A stretch of 64,000 nt of DNA from Eretmocerus hayati. Lineage: Eukaryota > Arthropoda > Insecta > Hymenoptera > Aphelinidae. Location of the stretch: the NCBI GenBank assembly GCA_029851415.1, contig CM056744.1, positions 14,701,268 through 14,765,267 of the forward strand. Direction: 5' to 3'. A program made the translations under genes and the position numbers. Position 1 is the stretch's first letter. Each line of letters starts with the position of its first letter. Positions 1-12,779 of the stretch are shown here, in pieces. The notes below the pieces were generated by a model, which did not search any database, was not told where the DNA came from, and was given only the letters and a program-made list of their open reading frames with translations.

Positions 1-630
1 ACCTGAGCTGATAATTAGTTATGTTACTGAGAAGAATTACTTACATTGCTTCACGATAACCGGCGGATGGAATTTTCATCCTCCACGAAAAAAAAAAAAA
101 AAAACGAGATGAAGTGCGTTTTTGGTGATTATGAGCCATGGTATTGATGAATCAATAAAGTATGGCGTGAGGCGCACTCACAAATTTTCACGAATTTGCA
201 CTTTATAGGCTCGTAAAATTAACATGGTATTCAATTTTCACAAAAATCAAGCCAGACTCTCGCCCTCGGAATAAATTTCGTCTTTGTGTATCGTACATCT
301 GCATATCCAACTCATCTCTCTGAGCTTTGTGTAATCCGAATAGAGTTGTATTCTTTTTTGCTAAAGCATCCACGAATCCTGTTTAAATCAATTCTGCTTT
401 TGTATACGTTTGGAAGTTTCTAAAAGTTTTATTGCTTTTGAATTAGTTTGAAATTAAGGGTAAGGTTTTGTACGTTGCATTTGAAATTCTTGTTAATTAT
501 TCACAGGATCGGTTGTATGTATATTCATGGAGTCAGAATTTCTCTACGGCGGATAACTCAATTTCAAATTTAGTTTGAGGCATCTAATTGTGATATTTTG
601 GAAATTTTAATCAAGTGTGTGCGTGGTTTG

Positions 631-746
631 TGAATGAATGAATGAATGAATGAATGAATGAATGAATGAATGAATGAATGAATGAATGAATGAATGAATG
701 AACAAATAAATGAATGGATGGATGAATGAATGAATGTATGCATGAA
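631..746. repeat. (AATG)n microsatellite
   Basis: About 29 tandem AATG/TGAA units, nearly perfect in the first 70 bases, then with ATGG and ACAA variants toward the right edge. Confidence 0.97.
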
Positions 747-1452
747 GAATTAAATGAATTATTTAGACCGAAAGTTGTGTAAAACTTCAGTGGACCGTCA
801 TCTGACTTAGCAATTTTTTAAGCAATTTTTGATACCCACTACTAAATTGACTGAAAGTTGCAAATGATTTGATTAATACAAATTTCATCATAATTTGAGC
901 TCAGTAAAATTACTGCTTGATTAATGGATACATCGAATGAGTTTCTGCGTCCATTTTGATTGTTCCAAATTTTAGGATACGCTGTGGAATGTTCTAACGT
1001 ATAAAAATATGAAAAATACATATCTGATCTCGCTCGGTATAACAGATGCAGAGGATCACTTTCATTACATCCCCATAAGATTAAAGACTAAATAAATACT
1101 TTTCTCATGCTAATATGCAGTGTCCGAATGAAATATATTAATTAAATTGGATCAAGTATGGGATCTGAATAGCTCAAGTATTCATGTCACTGAACAAATG
1201 ACCTTCGAATAAAAAAGTTCGACGACATAATTACAAATTTTCATGAATATTGCCTTTCATTGCGCATGATTGACATCAGATATGAATGAGCGCAGTAATA
1301 AATTTCAAAAATATTGCTCAATTATGAACAATTCTCCACTACGCAGCATCCGATGAAAAGTTTATTTTCAATCCAACGTCCAGAGGCTGCACCTCACACA
1401 TCACAAATCACTCCGAGAATCATAAATTTAAAGTTCGCTCAATGGTAGGTAT

Positions 1453-1464
1453 CCCCCCCCCCCC
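1453..1464. repeat. Poly-C run
   Basis: A run of 12 C residues in otherwise AT-rich DNA. Such runs are prone to length error in sequencing. Confidence 0.9.
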
Positions 1465-3898
1465 AGACCACCCACTCTTCTGTAACAAATAAATCACAAC
1501 CATTGTTTTCTCCTCTCGCAAGCGAGTTAAAATACTTCCAACGCTAACTGGGTCGACAACATTTTCTCACTTTTCTCACAAAAAAAATTCACACACACAT
1601 TCAATCCTATCGCTTTATCACAAAGTAAATTATCGGCAATATCAACTTCCACTAATAATGGTCTCCCCAGAAAAGAAAAAAAAACTGCAAACTCAAAAGG
1701 GTCCCCTTTGGCTTCATCATTAGAGCCTACCTCGTCTAAAAATTCAGCACAAGCCCAGATAACACTAGCACTCGCCCCATATATACCATACAATTTCTAA
1801 TAGGGTCAAGTCTCAAAAGGCTCTGAGGCCGGCATAGAATAATTATAGCCGACCCTTTGTAAGGTAAGAACTCACGGGACCAATGTCCGGACTCTTTTTT
1901 TTTTTCTTGCAAAGGTGTGGAAGTCTGGTTGGAAAAATAATCGAAACCTTTGTCAGTGCGACCATACCAACTTCTACGACTTTTCTTTTTTCAATTTCTC
2001 GCGTTTTATTATTGGGTATGGAATATCTATATGGGTGGTTCCATTCAAAATGTATTTGGGTTATATGGCCCTTTGATAGAAAGCGATTTTGAGGTGGTGC
2101 ATGTGATATGGGTGGTATACTTTGACGGGGTGATTGTCCTGAACTAGCGATGCTTAGAGTTTGAAGCTTTGTGAAACTGAGTTGTATGATGGAAACTGGC
2201 TCTTTGTGAGAGGTTCTCTGTTAGGGTGAGATATATATGTATGGTATGATTGAGATGGAATGGACGTATCGAGGGTACGAGAGCTTCGTCGTGTCGCGAA
2301 TCGTCAATGAGCTCGTTACTCGACTTTTGATGCGTGAATTCAAACTTTCCGGGTTGGTACGGCGATGGAAACCTTTTGCTTTTTTATATCCATTTTTGTT
2401 GAGAACTGTTCAACTTTTGCGAGGATAAAATAGTTACCAGAATTGAAAAATAAGCTGCTAGTTGTAGCTTGTTGATCCCTGATAATTTGGAAGGTTCTCC
2501 AGGACCCTTTATACATTCACTGCGACGGCATTTTTCCGTATTTTTTGATGGGTCATCATCTGGACTTTCATTCTCCAATAGAAACAAATTTATGGAAGAG
2601 AATTTTATTCTAGCTCATTATTCATGTCCTTGGCAAACTAAATTTGCTATTGGGGATATTTTTTGAAAAAATTTGATCTGGCAAAGATTGACAAATGAAG
2701 AAATGTGGGCCCCACCAATGGGCCCCACCACAGTAAACTTGTTTAACAATATGTTAGATCTCGCACTTCTATGACAATACTTCATGCTGTTGGAGGATAT
2801 AACATTTTGTTGGTGAGTTCTGTCCAAATATTTTATATCTTACTTGAGTTCTACTGAGGGTCTATAATTATTCAGACTACTTGCAAATCATGATCTAGAC
2901 AAGTTTTTGGATTCAAGTAAAAGTGAACCGCCATCGTAATAATCTTATCTTACACTTCTTAAAATTTCCATCAAGTTTGAGTCTACAGGTTTCTTTTTTG
3001 GTGGTGTGAATATAACTAATTTGACCAGAAATACATCTCCAAAAAACTCATAAATACCAAAAATTGCGATTTTTTTCAGCATAATGTTCTGCATGACCGG
3101 TCCAAAAAGTGTTGTTCTTGTATGCTTTACGATATTCTATGTGTATAACCCTGACCAAAACCACCACAAAAGGGAATCAAATAGAAAAATACAATATTTA
3201 TCAATTTTTTTTTGAGCATGGTTGTCATGATGAACTTCATTCAGTACACTCGAACCATTTGGTTTCATTTGATCAATATTAGATAAATCGTAGCTCACCA
3301 GGCATGCGTGACACGGCACTTTGAGCGGAGAGGGATGTGGCAGATCACCAAATTAAAATGACTTACAAATCTAACCATGTGTTTGAAATTTCGGTTGAAT
3401 TCAAAATAGAAGTTCGTTGGGTTTTTATTATCATCTTTGCTGTAGCGTGACATGAACCAATCGGTGGGTCTCGCTGGTCCTTTTCTCTGTGCCAAAAATT
3501 TTTAAGTGGGTCCCATCGCACACGTATTGCATTATTCTTATATATCTGTTTCGTTTCAGAAGTATTTGATGAAATAACGATAGAAATGTTTATGAATATA
3601 CGTGATACGTTTTTTATCATAGGCTTGACAAAATGTTGATTCCAGGAATTCAATTTGCACTTGTCTTATTTCATTTAGCACATTTCTACACTATATTTCG
3701 AATGAACTAGTGAGCTGAATTATGGAAATTCAAAGAAGAAGGAAATTTTTCTTTGTTCCCGTTGATCAAATTGCAGAATATTCATAAAAACTCATCGTCT
3801 TCACATGATGAAATCCATAATATAAATTTCATCCTCGACCATACTCTTCTCTTACCCTCACTTCCCATATAACTTTACCTCGCTCTCAATCCTGTCTT

Positions 3899-3901
<3 letters not shown>

Positions 3902-3992
<91 letters not shown>
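3902..3992. repeat. (AC)n microsatellite
   Basis: An uninterrupted AC/CA dinucleotide array of about 90 bases. Confidence 0.98.
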
Positions 3993-3997
<5 letters not shown>

Positions 3998-5370
3998 TGT
4001 CATCAAACGACGAGACATTTCAAGTACCATATCCCCATTTCAGCCTCTGCTTCAACAAACTTGGAAAGATTTCATTCAACTGCGGTACTCTAGTGCAAAG
4101 CTCCAAAAACCATCACTCTCCTCTCGTGTATAGTACACGAGATCCTGAGCAAATAGTGAGCCATTACGTAACCTCTGCAAAAGCTTGAAACTCATCCAGA
4201 GATGGTAAAAACAATATTTTTACAGTGTTGAAAACTCAATTCGATCTTTTTCCTAGCTGGGATACACCGAAGTACTTTTGATTATTTTCCTTCAAGAGTC
4301 TCCTCTCAACTGCGATAGTGAGCTAAATTTTATAATTGATTTTGAATAATAATGAGTGGAAAGAAATCTCCCATAAAAATCATCACAGATCCAGGCGACT
4401 AATCAAGAATTCTTTCATCATCAAAGTAAACGAACGAAATGTCGTCTCATCACAGAGATGAAATTCTCTCTATCTCAAAATTCACGTAATACGATTCACA
4501 TACCATTTAACGAATATCCAAATGGAACCACAAATGTCCTCTTCAAAGAGCAGAATGAATTTTAATGTGTAAAGAGGGGTAGAAAGAATGGAGAGGAAAT
4601 ATTTGACTCTGTGGCTACAATTTCACATCAGCATATATCTTTCTGTCTCTGTCTTACACACGAAGATTTGTACCAAAAGTCCCCATGAACATTCATATTC
4701 ATTTTCCGGGCTAGAGAAAATTTTTGTCTACGCAGCTAAAAAGAGAAAGAATAAAATAATGTGTTGGACTACTCTGTTCTTCTTCTTTTTTTTTTTTTTT
4801 TACTGTAAGAGATGACTAATGTAGCATTTCACAGGCTAATGTAGCGTTAGATACATTAATTAGCTTGACTGAAAGAGCTCGTTGGAATGGAACTAAATTA
4901 GAAGACTCATTTTGGTTAGTAGATTATTCCATTTCAGTTGATGGAATTCTGTGTGCATAGATTCAATTTCAATTGTCGATCAGGATTATCAGACAGAATC
5001 TATACTCGTTTACTATATTGATTTACAAATATTGTGAACGGTTGGTTATCAAGCGGTTCGGAAATAAACAAAATGTCAAGAGAATCGATTGATTTTGTGG
5101 AATGATCACAATTTCACGATGGCACTATTCACATTTGGTTCGAACCGATCGATCATTGCAGTCATTGAATGGAATATTCTATCACAATTTTTGTCATAGT
5201 TATACTGGAAAAAATGAGTTCCGAACATTATTTGGCTATTGTTACTGAGGCGCATAATCATCATTTGTGTAGAGCTATCATGATAGGATATAATCGAAAT
5301 GGACTTTGATTGAAAAAAAACAGTTTTTTTTTGCAATTTCCCGATGTTTGTGTGCTTACAAAATTGTAAA

Positions 5371-5478
5371 AATAGTATTCTCACCTCGTTCATGAGATTC
5401 CCTACTTCCGAGCAATTATTTCAACCTTCGCCTGCGGCTCAGGCCGAAAACCAATCTCTCAGAAGCGAGTTTTCATGA
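5371..5478 (+). repeat. GC-rich hairpin element, copy 1
   Basis: The unit begins with AATAGTATTCTCACCTCG and contains the core CTTCGCCTGCGGCTCAGG, which folds on itself, flanked by CATGA/TCATG inverted ends. The same core, with its AATAGTATT-type end, recurs inverted near 36.02-36.13 kb and again near 40.88-41.03 kb. It therefore looks like a small dispersed non-autonomous repeat. Confidence 0.65.
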
Positions 5479-8400
5479 ACTCTGGGCAAGATGTACTATT
5501 TCGCACATGGTAGACGACTGAATAAGTGTTATGATGTGGAAAAAGTATGGAATGAGATGTGAAGAATATGCAAGGACTCTTACAAGCAATGAAATTTGAA
5601 GAAAATGTGTTGAGTATTTCATCCAATTTGGACGAATTGCATTTCATATTTTTACATTGTAATGAATTTTGAAGAAGAGTTTTATCTGAAAAAGATGATT
5701 TTTATGAGATATCATCGAATATTCTTTGTACTTGTTGAAGTCTGTTCAAGACATTATTGTCAAAATTGATCATGTTACTGTACCAAGATTTTCCTATGTA
5801 AGATAAATCAAATAATTATCTAGAAAAATTTCTTATAATCACACCCAGTTACAATTTAGCACATTGCGGGCGACTATAAAAGATCATATGCACCTCGCGC
5901 CACAATCTACCATTATCTCGATGAAACAATGAGACGAGTTTAATGATTTTTAATCATGTAAAATCGGGACAAGTAACAAAAACATGTCATCCCCATAATT
6001 TCTTTGTGAGAAAAAAAATATGCCACACCTCGATGAAAGCGATCCGAAATTAGGAACAGTATTTCCAAATCAGTATCAATATCTGATTTTTTACGTGAAA
6101 TCAGCCTAATCAAGAACTCAATCAATTTTACATTTTTGAAAAAATACATATCGCACTGCTTGTAACCTTTCAAAAACCTCAAAAATTACAAAAAGTAGAT
6201 TAATAAACGAAAAATAAGAAAAAAATATCCTGCGTATTCATTAAGAGGACACATTTTTATCCATTATTATCTTCCTCTAAACCCATCTGAAGTTAATGAG
6301 TGAGAGTCTGACAACGCATTAACCAACCGGACTATAAACATAATCCAATTGGATACGCTAAAAAAAATTCTTTTTGCTCCACATTCAAAGCAACTTCTAC
6401 AAAATACAGTATATATACAGTTCACATTACCTTATTCCGTCTACTCGCTCGCTCTCACTTTTTTACAACAAAAGAAAAAAAATCATGCTCAAATGTAAAT
6501 TCGCGCGTGACTCGATTTTTGCATCCCCAAAGTCGTACGCACACCTTCAAAGAGATAGATTCATACTTATATACCTATATATATCAGCAGAGTGTGCAAT
6601 TAGTGAGGAATTCTCAGCACGCGATACGTTCCATAGGGATAACGCTTATGCGAGCCACGGCTTCCTATCTATCTATCTCTCTCTCTCTTCGTACTCAGTG
6701 ATGTCACACAATGTTGAGCATTTCGCGTAAATTATTCACACTAATGAATGCGTACACCTATATTTCGTGCATTTTATCAAAGCCTCTGTATAATTGCGAT
6801 GAGTATTCATGTACTGAACGCATACTACTCTCTGGTCCATCATTAGGTCCATGTGGAATACCCCATATACATTGATCGTAAAAAATATTTCGATGTATGG
6901 ATAAATAAATACATCAACTGTATATTTTGATGAACGAATTGTGTTCGGTTCAGTTTGCTTTTACACGTTAGGATGATTGCAAGTGTGTTTTTTTTTTGTT
7001 CCAATGGAGTATTGAGGGCTTTGCTCTTTTTCAAAGCGACTACTGAGCGTGTGATTCTTTTTTCATCGCGTAAAGAGGATCAAAGGGTTTTTTTGCGATG
7101 TTGGTGTATGTATTGGTGAAGAATGCGGATGGAAAATGAGGAAGAGATGAATAATAGTGTAGGTGGTGTATTGAGAGAGTTATGCTTTGGAATGCAGGAC
7201 TTGTCTTTTTGTTGTTCATTATTTTGTGATTCATTTGTGTACTGATGAAATAAAGCTGGATTTTTCTAATTGTGAGTTCATGCGTAGACTAGGTAGTGTG
7301 TTCTTTTTGCAGTCTGTGAATGAAAACTTATGATGGTTCATGGATATTTCTGAGACTAGACTTTCATACTTTGAAGGTGGAATCTGATAAAACTTTTTTC
7401 ATAAATTTATTCCACTTCTCTTACTACATCCTCGAATCATTTCAAATTTTCCAGATACTGTTGGATCTTGGAAAATTTGTATGATTCGGGTTTGAAGTGA
7501 GTTATGCGTAAATCACATCGCTAAATCTGCGTTTTCTTGACTACCTACTCAATAGTAGTCAAAAACTTGATGAGTAGCATTTTTGTACACCGCAAAATCC
7601 ATAGATCACTTCACACAAAATTGAAGTGTACTTGTAGCGATGATTTAGACTTTGGCAAATGATGGACGTGCTCTATCGCATTTCTGAGTCGATATGTTGT
7701 GAGACAGATCAGCTCGGTGATCTGATGAAAATCTTCGGAATTTTAAAAGTCCATCGACCTCCAATTATCAAAATTAATTGATCCTTCGAAATAATGTTCT
7801 CACAATTTATCATGAAATTCTTCGTTTAATAGTCATTCAATTGAAGATTTGAAAATCGACATCTCCATCAATACTCAATTGTCCCTTCAACCATCACAGG
7901 ACTCTGCATGCGAATGGTCAATCCCATCAATAGAATAAGAAATTTTTTTCGTTCTATAAATCTCTATTTTGAAAAGTATATGGTGGACTCCGCCAAAAAT
8001 GGACTTTCTTAGCGTTCTCTATTTCAAAAGATACCATTTTCGTTAAAATCACCCATATATACGTACTTTCGTGGAAACTTTGAAATGATGTGTGCTCACC
8101 TTGTACAAATCCTTAAAATGCCTGAGAAAAAAAGCGTGGGAGTCACTTTTGGACGTATTTTCGTTGTGCTCTTTTAGGCGCGATCGCTAATGTTTTAATC
8201 CAAGGTTGCCCAAAAAATTCTTCATGAAAAAAGGGGTCAGAATGCCAGTTCCATGTCATATGGCTTTTCATTTTTCCGACTTTCGCAAGTGTAGGGTACC
8301 GCGGTAGGGCTGGTTTAGGATTCGGGCGGGTGAACGCATCAAATATTATGGTAGTATCAAATCTCACCGTTACAGTTACCAAAAGACAGTATGTGTATGG

Positions 8401-9394
8401 CAGACACGAACATTCCTTGGCGCAATTTCGCCTAAAATTTTACTTGTCAGTTGCCTTTTATAAAAGTGAATTTGTCTCAGTCCAGGCCCGTCCGCGCCAA
8501 ATTTTCCTTCAAGCTCATCGTCAGGCACAATTTGTCCCAAAGTATCGAAAAAAGTTTATTTTCACTTTTTTGCGGAGTATTTTTTCGCGAAAATCTACTT
8601 TTGCTGAATTTCTGCTTACTTTCGTGCCCTACTTGTGCGACCTTTAAAAGCAAGACTATACAGAAGTCGCTGAAGTCGTAATCAATTTTTTCCAAAGTAT
8701 CTGGTGGCCAAATCAGGACTCCAGAATTTCAAGACCGTAGCTCAAACCGTTTAGCCGTGAGATCAATTTTTTAGTGCCAAAATGTCAGGGTTTTGTATCC
8801 TGCTCTAAATGTCATCTTCCGTGCCAATCTACCTCGTTATATCCGGGTTAGTTCTATGGCACCTATGAGTGAAAATATTTATATATTCATGCAAGAGTCA
8901 ATTTGTACTTTATATGTTTCAAAAACTTGAAAAATACATGTTAAAGCCTTCAAAAGCACAGTAAGAAGAAATTCTTAAAACCAGACTAATCGTCTGAAAA
9001 TTGAATCAACATCACAAGGTTAGGGATTTTTTTGTGTTTCTGTGTACGATTTCTGCCTGACATGAGGTAAGGGATTGGCACATTTTCAACCCCCAAACAT
9101 CGAAATTTTTGCGTGACTACTCATATATACCATCATTCTGCTTCTGCCTACGAATAAATTACACGCTTAAAACAAAGTCTATACCACATCCTAATAAGCA
9201 TGAAAACTGTCTGTTTTCTCATTTCACTGCGCCTCTGAAGCTATAACACAAACTACAGTATTATACAGGCATCATCAGCAACTAAGGTAGCTGCTCCGGT
9301 TTGACTCGTTAACAAAGCTGTCTGTTTGTTTCCTGTATACTCTCTCATCATCAACTGCCATATATAAACAAGTGTTAGAAATATATATATGGAG

Positions 9395-9747
9395 TGTGAG
9401 GGGATTTGTCAGGAATAACTGCCGGTCTAGAATACTATGAATATATATTGAATACTATAAATAACAACTGAGAATACAAAAGATTAATTGTACTATCCAA
9501 GGGTGCGCGGGCACAGTCCGCCACGGCTACCCTGGTCGTTAGCGAACGTCGCGGAGCGACCACGAGGACACGGCCTCCCGCAGCACGAGCTGTCGCTAGC
9601 TCGGCTGCCTGCACGAATCTGATGCGACGGCACGGAGTTGCCGCACGCGTGTAGCGGCAACGACGAGCCGTCCGCTTACGCCCTCTATACACACGCATAC
9701 ATGCATACATTCAATACGTGATGGATGTGATTATAAAATCGCTCACA
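9395..9747 (-). repeat. 3' LTR of the retrotransposon
   Basis: This is the left copy, downstream for the minus-strand element. It starts TGTGAG and ends CTCACA, giving a 6-bp terminal inverted repeat with the usual TG...CA ends. Its centre is strikingly GC-rich compared with the neighbourhood. An arthropod initiator-like TCAGTT lies on the minus strand at 9466-9471. The 91-residue open frame inside the LTR is present in both copies and is likely fortuitous. Confidence 0.95.
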
Positions 9748-10067
9748 CTCGGCCATCCTAACGACGTTTCGTCCTCGAAACGTAAAATGAATGAACAGAG
9801 AAAAAAAATTCAAAATTCTAGCAGGTAATCAACCATTTTAAGCATAAAGAAGAACGCTCAACTGAGCCTAAATACAAAGAAAATTATCATAAGATATGTA
9901 AAAATTTTCGATCCGCAAATTCAAATCAAATCAAGTCCAATCAAGTTTGACTTCATTGTCACTTCACTAAGCGCTGGCGCAACTTAAAAAAATGTCACTG
10001 AGAGCTACATGAGCTTTATGGGTAACAAATCATCACTGATAGCCGTTGAGGCATTAACAGGTCACTT

Positions 10068-12344
10068 TCACTGTGCACCTCTGAACACTGGCAACACACG
10101 TTTGAATCGAATTCTCTTTGGCGAGGTTAACACACGCTCAAAGAAGTTTTTCATACGCACACGCGCAAATTTTTCTACACTAAACGAGTCAAGTTTTACA
10201 ATTTTCTCCACTCCACGCTTTTCAAATACAGCATCACACTTCCATTCAAATACATTTTGAATTAAATCAAGCAAACGACACTTTCGCAATATTTTCAATA
10301 GCACATTTTCTACACTCATATACACATTATCCATCAAATCAGTCAAATCGCGGGGATTCAGATTTTTCACATCAATTTCAAAGTTTGCAACGTTTTTCGA
10401 ATTTAGCAATACAAAATTTTCAAACTCAAGGCTTCTATTCATAAGCGCAACATCAACTAAAGGATAGCAGTTGACCTTTACTGGTATTATCAATTCGCAC
10501 AAATTTAAAAAATTCTCATCACAATTATCACTACGCACAGGTATTTCTTCATTCTTCGCCATTTTTAAGATCAAATCATTTTCAATTTCACAAGCTTCTA
10601 AAACGTTCTCGAATGGACGCGCTACAAGATCTGCGGCCTTTTCGTTGATCAAATTTGAATCATAATGAAGCACACATTCATCATAACAAGGTTCGAGGTC
10701 AACGTCTCTCTCCGTACTCGGCATTTCGTTTTTGACATCAATAAAACACATTGTGGGAGACTCAGATTCACGGCACTCTTCTGAAATAAAAGTATTCGGG
10801 TCAACATTCGCAAAAATCAAATTGTGACCGATTCTCGTATACATCAAATCAAGGGCTTCTGTAAACGGTCTTCCCAAGAACACATCCCAAGATTGAACTT
10901 CATCGGATACTACACAAAATTCTAACAATTTCGGTTTCAAATTTTCAAAAACTGTTTCGGCGGAAACAATACCATGAGAAACTACTTCTCCGTTACCAAA
11001 AGCTTCTAGAGTTCTGGGAACTCCACTCATACGCAAACCCGCGCGAAGCGCTGCAGTCATACGAATCGTGCATACACTTGCACCCATATCGACGAACGCT
11101 CGCAATTTCATGCCACACACAGATACATCGCGGTAAAATTTACTACCCGATTTCGCCCCATTTACATCAGAAACAAATTTCATTTCATCTTTCGGTTTTT
11201 TATACAACTCGCAATCGGGCGCAACATGCCCCTCTACGCCACACAAGTAACACACAACTGGCTTTCGCACGTAACTCGCACTTGCATCTGCATCACTATT
11301 CACAAATTCACTTCTGATCGCCGTATCTGCCGCAGAATTCGTAGAACTGGAACTGCTGCTACTGTTGTTATGATGCGAAGAACTCGGCACGCCGCTTCTC
11401 GGAAGCGAAACGCTGCCGCCTCTGCCGGTGTTGTTGTGGTTGCGCGAACCGTTGGAAATCGGCACGCCGGTTGCCATCTGCGCCGATGATGATTGTTTTG
11501 CAGCTGCAACGCCTGCAAACCGCTCACGCCGAGATTTGTCTAATCTCTCTATTTTCACCAAATCCTGAAGAATTGCGTCAGTGGTCTCGTAGTTTCTGCC
11601 CAAAATGTGGCTAGCCAGATCTTTGAGCCACAAGCCGGCTGCAACCTCATCTCGAATTTCTTCAACACTCAAATCGAGACCGTCGCAAAGCCAAACTTTT
11701 TCCAAGAAATAATCTTGCACAGTCTCATCTTTCATCTGCACACGATCACCCATCTCCTTCAATTTTTCTATTTTGCTGAGCTTGGTAACAAATATAGATT
11801 TGAAAGACTCTTTGAAGGCAGCATAGTCTGTAACTGTATCAACTCGCGTCAAAAACCAAGTATACGCAGAGCCTTTCAAGTGCAATTTTGCGATACAAAA
11901 CGCGATCGCATCCGTCCAGCCGTTGATGGTCTTCAAGGTCTCCAACTCTTTAAGCCAAGCGTCGGCTTTGCTCGGACCTTCATTTCCAGAAAAATCGCGA
12001 ACAGCACTATGCATGCTGGGGTTAATAATTGGCGGCTGATCGCGCCTGGATTCCGCAAGCGGCACCTGCAGCACACGCTGCATGGTGATGTTGATTGCAT
12101 TAATCGCCCCTGAGAGATCGACTGCCGGCGCTGGATTTCCCGCCTGAAGCTGTTCGATCTCCGCCCGGAACTGTTCCTGTTGGCGCTCAATTTGCCGATG
12201 CGCTGCCTGGAGACTGCGCTCCAACTCTGCAACTCTAGCGAGAGCTGCCAAACTGCCATCGTCTTCCTGGTGGTTATTGTGGCGTCCGCCTACTACTCGA
12301 TCGTCGTTATTATGCATTTCGACGCACAAAACAAACAAGCACAA
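10068..12344 (-). CDS. gag: Gag-protease polyprotein of LTR retrotransposon
   Basis: A 758-residue intact ORF. Residues about 25-70 are charged and heptad-like (Glu/Gln/Arg/Leu rich), a likely coiled coil. Residues about 110-240 resemble a retrotransposon capsid domain, with the aromatic/Leu pattern around AYTWFLTRVD and a DAWLKELE segment. A Ser/Asn-rich linker follows, then one CCHC zinc knuckle (CX2CX4HX4C) at residues 365-378. A retropepsin-like segment starts near residue 405. Its catalytic triplet at 419-421 reads D-M-G where the family has D-T/S-G. A flap-like Gly segment lies near 448, and FLGRPF near 505 fits the C-terminal part of the fold. The last 240 residues match nothing I know. 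An alternative start is the Met at 12317. The protein would package element RNA; polymerase functions must come from elsewhere. Confidence 0.92.
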   Translation of the reverse strand: MCLFVLCVEMHNNDDRVVGGRHNNHQEDDGSLAALARVAELERSLQAAHRQIERQQEQFRAEIEQLQAGNPAPAVDLSGAINAINITMQRVLQVPLAESRRDQPPIINPSMHSAVRDFSGNEGPSKADAWLKELETLKTINGWTDAIAFCIAKLHLKGSAYTWFLTRVDTVTDYAAFKESFKSIFVTKLSKIEKLKEMGDRVQMKDETVQDYFLEKVWLCDGLDLSVEEIRDEVAAGLWLKDLASHILGRNYETTDAILQDLVKIERLDKSRRERFAGVAAAKQSSSAQMATGVPISNGSRNHNNTGRGGSVSLPRSGVPSSSHHNNSSSSSSSTNSAADTAIRSEFVNSDADASASYVRKPVVCYLCGVEGHVAPDCELYKKPKDEMKFVSDVNGAKSGSKFYRDVSVCGMKLRAFVDMGASVCTIRMTAALRAGLRMSGVPRTLEAFGNGEVVSHGIVSAETVFENLKPKLLEFCVVSDEVQSWDVFLGRPFTEALDLMYTRIGHNLIFANVDPNTFISEECRESESPTMCFIDVKNEMPSTERDVDLEPCYDECVLHYDSNLINEKAADLVARPFENVLEACEIENDLILKMAKNEEIPVRSDNCDENFLNLCELIIPVKVNCYPLVDVALMNRSLEFENFVLLNSKNVANFEIDVKNLNPRDLTDLMDNVYMSVENVLLKILRKCRLLDLIQNVFEWKCDAVFEKRGVEKIVKLDSFSVEKFARVRMKNFFERVLTSPKRIRFKRVLPVFRGAQ

Positions 12345-12408
12345 AGCTTCACAAAGTCACGAGAGAAAAAAAAATTTTTTCTTACACAGACACTTGAACA
12401 CGCGGCTA

Positions 12409-12421
12409 TCCCACTTCTGAA
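12409..12421 (-). promoter_or_regulatory. Candidate primer-binding site (Leu tRNA type)
   Basis: Directly inside the 5' LTR the plus strand reads ATCCCACTTCTGA. From memory, animal leucine tRNAs end in this sequence before their last few bases. In element orientation it is therefore complementary to the tRNA acceptor/T-arm region, where a reverse-transcription primer is expected. The final bases nearest the LTR do not match, so the site is imperfect. Confidence 0.55.
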
Positions 12422-12422
12422 A

Positions 12423-12775
12423 TGTGAGGGGATTTGTCAGGAATAACTGCCGGTCTAGAATACTATGAATATATATTGAATACTATAAATAACAACTGAG
12501 AATACAAAAGATTAATTGTACTATCCAAGGGTGCGCGGGCACAGTCCGCCACGGCTACCCTGGTCGTTAGCGAACGTCGCGGAGCGACCACGAGGACACG
12601 GCCTCCCGCAGCACGAGCTGTCGCTAGCTCGGCTGCCTGCACGAATCTGATGCGACGGCACGGAGTTGCCGCACGCGTGTAGCGGCAACGACGAGCCGTC
12701 CGCTTACGCCCTCTATACACACGCATACATGCATACATTCAATACGTGATGGATGTGATTATAAAATCGCTCACA
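12423..12775 (-). repeat. 5' LTR of the retrotransposon
   Basis: The right copy, identical by eye to the LTR at 9395-9747 over all 353 bases and the one that would drive transcription toward the gag ORF. It shares the TCAGTT initiator-like site on the minus strand near 12494-12499. Confidence 0.95.
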
Positions 12776-12779
12776 GGAG

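Larger units (their letters stand above)
1..9394. other. Gene-free stretch with simple repeats
   Basis: I see no supportable coding exon here. All open frames are short, AT-rich and without a recognisable domain or convincing splice context. The stretch holds the tetranucleotide array near 0.63-0.75 kb, a C-run near 1.45 kb, a long AC array near 3.9 kb, T-runs (for example near 4.79 kb) and one GC-rich hairpin element near 5.4 kb. It could be intergenic or intronic; the sequence does not decide. Confidence 0.5.
9391..12779 (-). mobile_element. Complete gag-protease LTR retrotransposon (non-autonomous)
   Basis: The element proper runs from 9395 to 12775 (3381 bp) and is flanked on both sides by a 4-bp target duplication, GGAG. 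It has two 353-bp LTRs that I read as identical. Between them lies one long minus-strand ORF with gag, CCHC zinc-knuckle and aspartic-protease-like regions. No frame in the 2675-bp interior encodes reverse transcriptase, RNase H or integrase. Next to the 5' LTR (right side) the strand carries ATCCCACTTCTGA, matching the 3' portion of animal leucine tRNAs as I remember them, which fits a primer-binding site. The overall type resembles Ty3-like gag, but the clade cannot be fixed without a polymerase. Insertion must be recent because the LTRs have not diverged. Confidence 0.93.

Noticed and set aside
9435..12738. Two identical 91-codon frames (9435-9710 and 12463-12738)
   Set aside because: Both lie wholly inside the LTRs, which are regulatory repeats. 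Arg/Ala-rich composition follows from GC-rich LTR sequence.
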